Origin: Acidobacteriota bacterium | Lineage (GTDB): Bacteria > Acidobacteriota > Polarisedimenticolia > QHYA01 | Reading direction: 5' to 3' | Assembly (NCBI GenBank): GCA_003223995.1 | Contig: QHYA01000133.1 | Coordinates: forward strand, 1 to 7,906 | DNA length: 7,906 nucleotides | In this document: positions 4,793 to 7,906 of the stretch, piece by piece | Numbering within the stretch: the stretch's first letter is position 1 | Layout of the letters: each line of letters begins with the position of its first letter | Notes under the pieces: generated by a model | What the model saw: the letters and a program-made list of their open reading frames with translations, nothing else | Databases searched by the model: none | Told to the model about the DNA's origin: nothing | Translations under genes and position numbers: made by a program

Positions 4793-5937
4793 AACCTGCG
4801 CGTATCCGCCATGTCAACGCGCTCGAAGGTCCGCCAGTACACCGAGGTGACCATGCAGACCGTCGTCAGCAACAGAAGCGCCGCCACTCGGCGGGCTAGT
4901 GGAGAGAATCTGGGCGCAGGCAGCGCGAGCAGCAACGCCACAGCCGCGTATGGCATCCATCGTGCCCCGAACTGAAGGGTATTCTGAAACTTGACCGGCA
5001 GAACGATGTACAAGACCACGCACATCATGGCGAGCGATAGCAACCGTCCGTCAGTACTCTCGCGCCATTTACTCCATGCCTGTACGGTCGCGAGGGCGCA
5101 CCAGCCGAGCAGGAACGCGAGAGCGATCGGCTCGAGTGTTCCGGTCACCCCGCCGAGAATGGAGTCGGTCAGGGTCGCCGGGGAGAGGCGCTCGAGGGAA
5201 GACCCCCAGAACGTGCCGGTCTCGAAGCCGCGCCCCTGCAAATTCACGAACCACCACATCGCAAGCGCTCCGGCGGGCAGCAGCGTAGCTCCTCGCGCGA
5301 GCTGGGATCGCAGCGGCAATCGTGCTCGCAGGCCGTCGACTACCAGCCACAACGCGGCGAAGGCGAACCACAGCGCGTGCGTGAGGTAGAGCACGAACGC
5401 CAGCCCGGCGAGCGCGAAGGAGCGCCGCAAGCTCAGCACGGCCCGTGGCTCGGTGGCGTGCAGCCAGAGCACGAACACCGGCCACCCGAAGAGGAAGCTG
5501 AAAAATCCCCAATACAGCGTGTGATTGAAAACCAGAATCGATGCCAAGACGGGCTGGCTCTCAGGCCGGCGGCCGTCCGCCGCTAGTGCGTGTACCGCGA
5601 CCACCCAGAGAAGGGCCAGCAACAGGAAGGCCAGCCGCCCGGCGTTCGCGGCTCCGGCAAGCGCCCAAGCTGCACCGAGGAGCACGTATGACAAACCATA
5701 GGGAGTCAACCACTGGATTGCGTATGGCGAACCCGGATCTCGGAGCACGTCGAGGAGGAGCCGGATCTGCGCGGTGTGCTGAGGCAAATCGGTAATGGGG
5801 GGGAACCGCACGAGCAGGAAAGGCACTGCCACCGCCAGCAGGCTCGATCCAGCCAGCGCAAGGCGCCACCGCCGCTCTCGGGAGAGGATGTTCGTGACAG
5901 CTGTCGAACCATGGACATGAAAGCGCCATCCCCTCAT
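4774..5937 (-). CDS. Polytopic membrane protein, GT-C glycosyltransferase-like, truncated by a frameshift
   Basis: 387 residues are encoded before an early TAA. About ten hydrophobic segments are visible, for example near 26-44, 80-96, 101-118, 129-160, 174-200, 215-231, 269-287, 299-315, 328-341 and 350-368. In the first loop, FPPITDLPQHTAQI carries Asp50-Leu-Pro-Gln-His54, resembling the acidic/His motif in the first extracytoplasmic loop of GT-C-type lipid-linked glycosyltransferases. The substrate is unknown. The ATG at 5937 overlaps the aroF stop by 4 bases (ATGA), so it is probably translated after aroF. Near codon 382 the sense continues in the adjacent frame; adding one C there restores ...RRF-HHGGTLSF... 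and a protein of about 483 residues. This may be a true loss of function or a one-base sequence error. Confidence 0.75.
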   Translation of the reverse strand: MRGWRFHVHGSTAVTNILSRERRWRLALAGSSLLAVAVPFLLVRFPPITDLPQHTAQIRLLLDVLRDPGSPYAIQWLTPYGLSYVLLGAAWALAGAANAGRLAFLLLALLWVVAVHALAADGRRPESQPVLASILVFNHTLYWGFFSFLFGWPVFVLWLHATEPRAVLSLRRSFALAGLAFVLYLTHALWFAFAALWLVVDGLRARLPLRSQLARGATLLPAGALAMWWFVNLQGRGFETGTFWGSSLERLSPATLTDSILGGVTGTLEPIALAFLLGWCALATVQAWSKWRESTDGRLLSLAMMCVVLYIVLPVKFQNTLQFGARWMPYAAVALLLALPAPRFSPLARRVAALLLLTTVCMVTSVYWRTFERVDMADTRRFTTAGR

Positions 5938-6953
5938 CGGAAGAGGGGTCTCCCCACCGCCCTGGCCACCTCGGCGAGCTCCGTCATCATCTTCTCGAAG
6001 GCCTCCAGTGTCAGGCTCTGCCGTCCGTCGCTGAGCGCCCGGTCGGGGTCGGGGTGGACCTCCACCATGAGGCCGTCGGCCCCGACCGCCACGGCGGCGC
6101 GAGCCAGGTCGGGCACGATCTCCCGCCGGCCGGCGGCGTGGCTGGGGTCAACGATCACCGGGAGGTGGGTCTTCTCGCGCAGCGCCGGCACGGCGGACAG
6201 GTCGAGCGTGTTTCGGGTCTCGCGCTCGAAGGTGCGGATGCCGCGCTCGCAGAGGATGACGCGGGGATTGCCCGCGGCAACGACGTACTCCGCCGCCAGC
6301 AGCAGCTCCTCGATCGTCGCCATCATCCCCCGCTTCAGCAGGACCGCGCGGGGTTGCCCCCCAACGGCGGACAGCAGGCGGAAGTTCTGCATGTTGCGCG
6401 CACCGATCTGTAGGACGTCGGCGTGGCGGGCGACGAGCTCGACGTCCTCCGGGGCGACGACCTCCGTCACGACTTTCAGCCCCGTCCTCGCGCGCGCCTC
6501 CGCGAGCAGCTCCAGCCCCTCCTCGCCCAGCCCCTGGAAGCTGTAGGGGGAGGTGCGTGGCTTGAAAGCCCCTCCCCGCAGCAGCCGCGCCCCCGCGGCG
6601 GCGACGGCCGTGGCCACCGCCATGAGCTGATCGCGCGACTCCACGGCGCAGGGCCCCGCGATGACCTCCAGGCGTCCCCCGCCCACGATGACCTCGTCCA
6701 CCTTCACGCGGGTCGGCTCGGGATGCCTCCGGCGGGAGACGAGAGGATACGGAGCGGCGGCGGGATGTACTTCGCGCACGCCCGGCATCGCGCCCAGGCG
6801 CTCGGCCAGGGCCTCGGCGCCTGCCCCGACGACGCCGATGAAGTTCTCCCCCTCAGCCTCGCTGACCTGCGCGCGGAATCCCGCCCCCTCTATGAAGCGG
6901 ACGATGTCCGCCTTGACCTTCACCGAGCAGCCGCGCTCGAGCACCGCGATCAC
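5934..6953 (-). CDS. aroF: 3-deoxy-7-phosphoheptulonate (DAHP) synthase, type I-beta with N-terminal regulatory domain
   Basis: The enzyme condenses phosphoenolpyruvate and erythrose 4-phosphate, the first step of the shikimate pathway. The 339-residue length is normal for the family. Residues about 1-65 form the ferredoxin-like regulatory domain, followed by the TIM-barrel. Visible signatures are AGPCAVES (99-106), LLRGGAFKPRTSPY (124-137), QIGARNMQNF (182-191), VLLKRGM (204-210), VDPSHAAGRRE (268-278) and MVEVHPDPDRALSDG (296-310). Cys102, His272, Glu298 and Asp309 fit the metal ligands of the Thermotoga maritima enzyme, with the same numbering as I remember it. The start is GTG at 6953, because GGGAGG lies just before it and because it overlaps the trpA stop by 4 bases (GTGA). 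The frame is open to 7253, but that extension lies within trpA and is Arg-rich nonsense. Confidence 0.97.
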   Translation of the reverse strand: MIAVLERGCSVKVKADIVRFIEGAGFRAQVSEAEGENFIGVVGAGAEALAERLGAMPGVREVHPAAAPYPLVSRRRHPEPTRVKVDEVIVGGGRLEVIAGPCAVESRDQLMAVATAVAAAGARLLRGGAFKPRTSPYSFQGLGEEGLELLAEARARTGLKVVTEVVAPEDVELVARHADVLQIGARNMQNFRLLSAVGGQPRAVLLKRGMMATIEELLLAAEYVVAAGNPRVILCERGIRTFERETRNTLDLSAVPALREKTHLPVIVDPSHAAGRREIVPDLARAAVAVGADGLMVEVHPDPDRALSDGRQSLTLEAFEKMMTELAEVARAVGRPLFR

Positions 6954-7741
6954 CGCACACCTCCCTTCAGCTCCTGGAGAAACGACACGGGGTCCGCGCC
7001 GCGCTCGATCGCCTCCACCAGGGCGCTGCCCACGATCGCCCCGTGGGCGCGCGCAGCGATGGCGCGGACGTCCCGCGGCTCGCGCACGCCGAAGCCCGCG
7101 AGGACGGGCACAGGCGAGACCTCGCGCACCCGGTCGAGATAGACGAGCGTCCCTTCCGACACACCGCCCGGCCCTCCGTTCCTCCCTCCGATGCTGCCGC
7201 CCGTCGTCCCCGTCATCGTCACGGCGTAGACGAATCCGCGGCTCGCGCGGCACAGCCGGCCGAGCCTCTCCGGCGGGGTGACGGGAGTGACGAGCTGCAC
7301 CAGGTCCAGGCCGGTCTCATCGCAGGCCTCGCGCACCGGGGCGCATTCCTCGAACGGGAGGTCCGGGACGATCAGCCCCGACACTCCCGAACGCGCGGCC
7401 CTCGCGAGGACGCTCTTCACGCCGAGGGCCAGGATCGGGTTGAGGTAGCTCATCAGCAGGAGAGGCGTCCGGAGCGCGCCGGCCGAGGGAAGCCCCTCCA
7501 GGATCCCATCGAGCGTCACGCCCGAGGCCAGGGCCGCACGGCTGGAGCGCTGGATCGTCAGGCCGTCGGCCATGGGATCGCTGAAGGGAACGCCGATCTC
7601 GATTAGGTCCGCCTCGCCCGCCACGGCCCGCAGAAGATCCGCGAAGGTCTCCGGATGCGGGAACCCGGCCGTGAGGAACGCCGCCAGGGCCGGCCTTCCC
7701 GCCGCGTTCGCGGCCCGGATGGCATCCGTGATCCGGCTCAT
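6950..7741 (-). CDS. trpA: Tryptophan synthase alpha subunit
   Basis: TrpA cleaves indole-3-glycerol phosphate to indole, which is channelled to TrpB. The 263 residues are close to the usual length. LIEIGVPFSDPMADGLTIQ (46-64) holds the catalytic Glu48 and Asp59 (Glu49 and Asp60 in E. coli). LLLMSYLNPIL (94-104), GLIVPDLPFEE (122-132) and VLAGFGV (213-219) are further family motifs, the last ones lining the phosphate site. The active-site loop after TGTTG (177-181) is unusual: GGSIGGRNGGPGGV is very glycine-rich, and the stretch to the GFG motif is 8 residues longer than in E. coli TrpA by my count. ATG at 7741 overlaps the trpB stop by 4 bases, as is common for trpBA. Confidence 0.97.
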   Translation of the reverse strand: MSRITDAIRAANAAGRPALAAFLTAGFPHPETFADLLRAVAGEADLIEIGVPFSDPMADGLTIQRSSRAALASGVTLDGILEGLPSAGALRTPLLLMSYLNPILALGVKSVLARAARSGVSGLIVPDLPFEECAPVREACDETGLDLVQLVTPVTPPERLGRLCRASRGFVYAVTMTGTTGGSIGGRNGGPGGVSEGTLVYLDRVREVSPVPVLAGFGVREPRDVRAIAARAHGAIVGSALVEAIERGADPVSFLQELKGGVR

Positions 7742-7906
7742 GCGCCCGGATCTCCAATAGCCGCCCGCGCGCGCTCGAGCGCCGGGAGGTCCTTGTCACC
7801 GCGCCCCGACAGTCCGACCAGCACGAGCGCGCCGGGATGCTCCCGCGCCCAGCGCCGCGCGCCCGCCAGCGCGTGGGCCGGCTCGAGTGCCGGGAGGATC
7901 CCCTCG
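7738..7906 (-). CDS. trpB: Tryptophan synthase beta subunit, C-terminal end only
   Basis: The last 55 codons of a gene running off the right edge read EGILPALEPAHALA at the start of the visible part, then LVLVGLSGRGDKDL, and end at TGA (7738-7740). The Glu-Gly-Ile-hxPALExxHA motif and the Ser-Gly-Arg-Gly-Asp-Lys-Asp motif, whose serine contacts the PLP ring nitrogen (Ser377 in Salmonella TrpB), identify TrpB. The subunit joins indole and serine to make tryptophan. The ATGA overlap with trpA supports coupled translation in equal amounts. Confidence 0.97.
   Translation of the reverse strand, partial: EGILPALEPAHALAGARRWAREHPGALVLVGLSGRGDKDLPALERARAAIGDPGA

Noticed and set aside
4386..4817. Minus-strand frame of 143 codons over the membrane gene end
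   Set aside because: It is the third frame of the region; the membrane protein's sense is in the other two frames, and this one has low-complexity Arg/Gly/Ala content.
5934..7253. Extension of aroF by 100 residues upstream to 7253
   Set aside because: The added part is Arg-rich antisense-style sequence inside trpA; the GTG at 6953 has a strong ribosome-binding site and the expected overlap with trpA.
5776..7281. Several long plus-strand frames opposite aroF and trpA
   Set aside because: They are Ser/Arg/Pro-rich shadows of conserved enzymes with no ribosome-binding sites or domains.
1..7906. CRISPR array or transposon with terminal inverted repeats
   Set aside because: No regularly spaced short repeats and no transposase-like frame are present.

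Overview
This is a GC-rich bacterial chromosome segment that mixes housekeeping genes with a short accessory stretch. Layout and gene content (a reduced-zinc DnaJ, a trpB-trpA-aroF block, tRNAs with encoded CCA, small nucleotidyltransferase and DUF433/DUF5615 toxin-antitoxin-like pairs) would suit Acidobacteriota or a related soil or sediment lineage. That placement is a guess from overall style; no marker gene here fixes the taxon.

Left part (1-2364). A minus-strand pair comes first: a DUF6036-like nucleotidyltransferase, cut by the window edge, preceded by a small protein of unknown function whose end overlaps the nucleotidyltransferase start. The plus strand then carries tRNA-Arg(CCG), a J-domain co-chaperone with only one CxxC pair-of-pairs, tRNA-Arg(UCU) and tRNA-His(GUG). 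The last two tRNAs share a recognisable promoter.

Middle part (2320-3960), the most interesting region. The 3' part of tRNA-His, from the anticodon loop to 5 bases past CCA, is repeated 1591 bp downstream (2320-2369 and 3911-3960, 49 of 50 bases identical). Between the copies lies one substantial gene, a 399-residue AAA/STAND-like ATPase on the minus strand, preceded by a very AT-rich promoter region (15 G/C in 60 bases). This is the arrangement left by site-specific integration into a tRNA gene, but no integrase is visible. It looks like a one-gene or decayed integrative island.

Scar region (3961-4486). Next to the tRNA-His fragment are remains of a DUF433/DUF5615 toxin-antitoxin pair. The antitoxin-like gene has lost a normal N-terminus. 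The toxin-like gene keeps only its first ~22 and last ~25 residues, joined in frame. A perfect 8-bp hairpin lies near the broken start of the antitoxin gene.

Right part (4487-7906), all minus strand. Transcription runs trpB (C-terminal end only), trpA, aroF (type I-beta DAHP synthase), then a polytopic membrane protein with a GT-C-like Asp-Leu-Pro-Gln-His motif. Each junction is a 4-base overlap (ATGA or GTGA), so this is very probably one operon joining the entry step of aromatic biosynthesis to the last step of tryptophan synthesis. The membrane gene is broken by a -1 frameshift near 4792; adding one base back would restore a ~483-residue protein.
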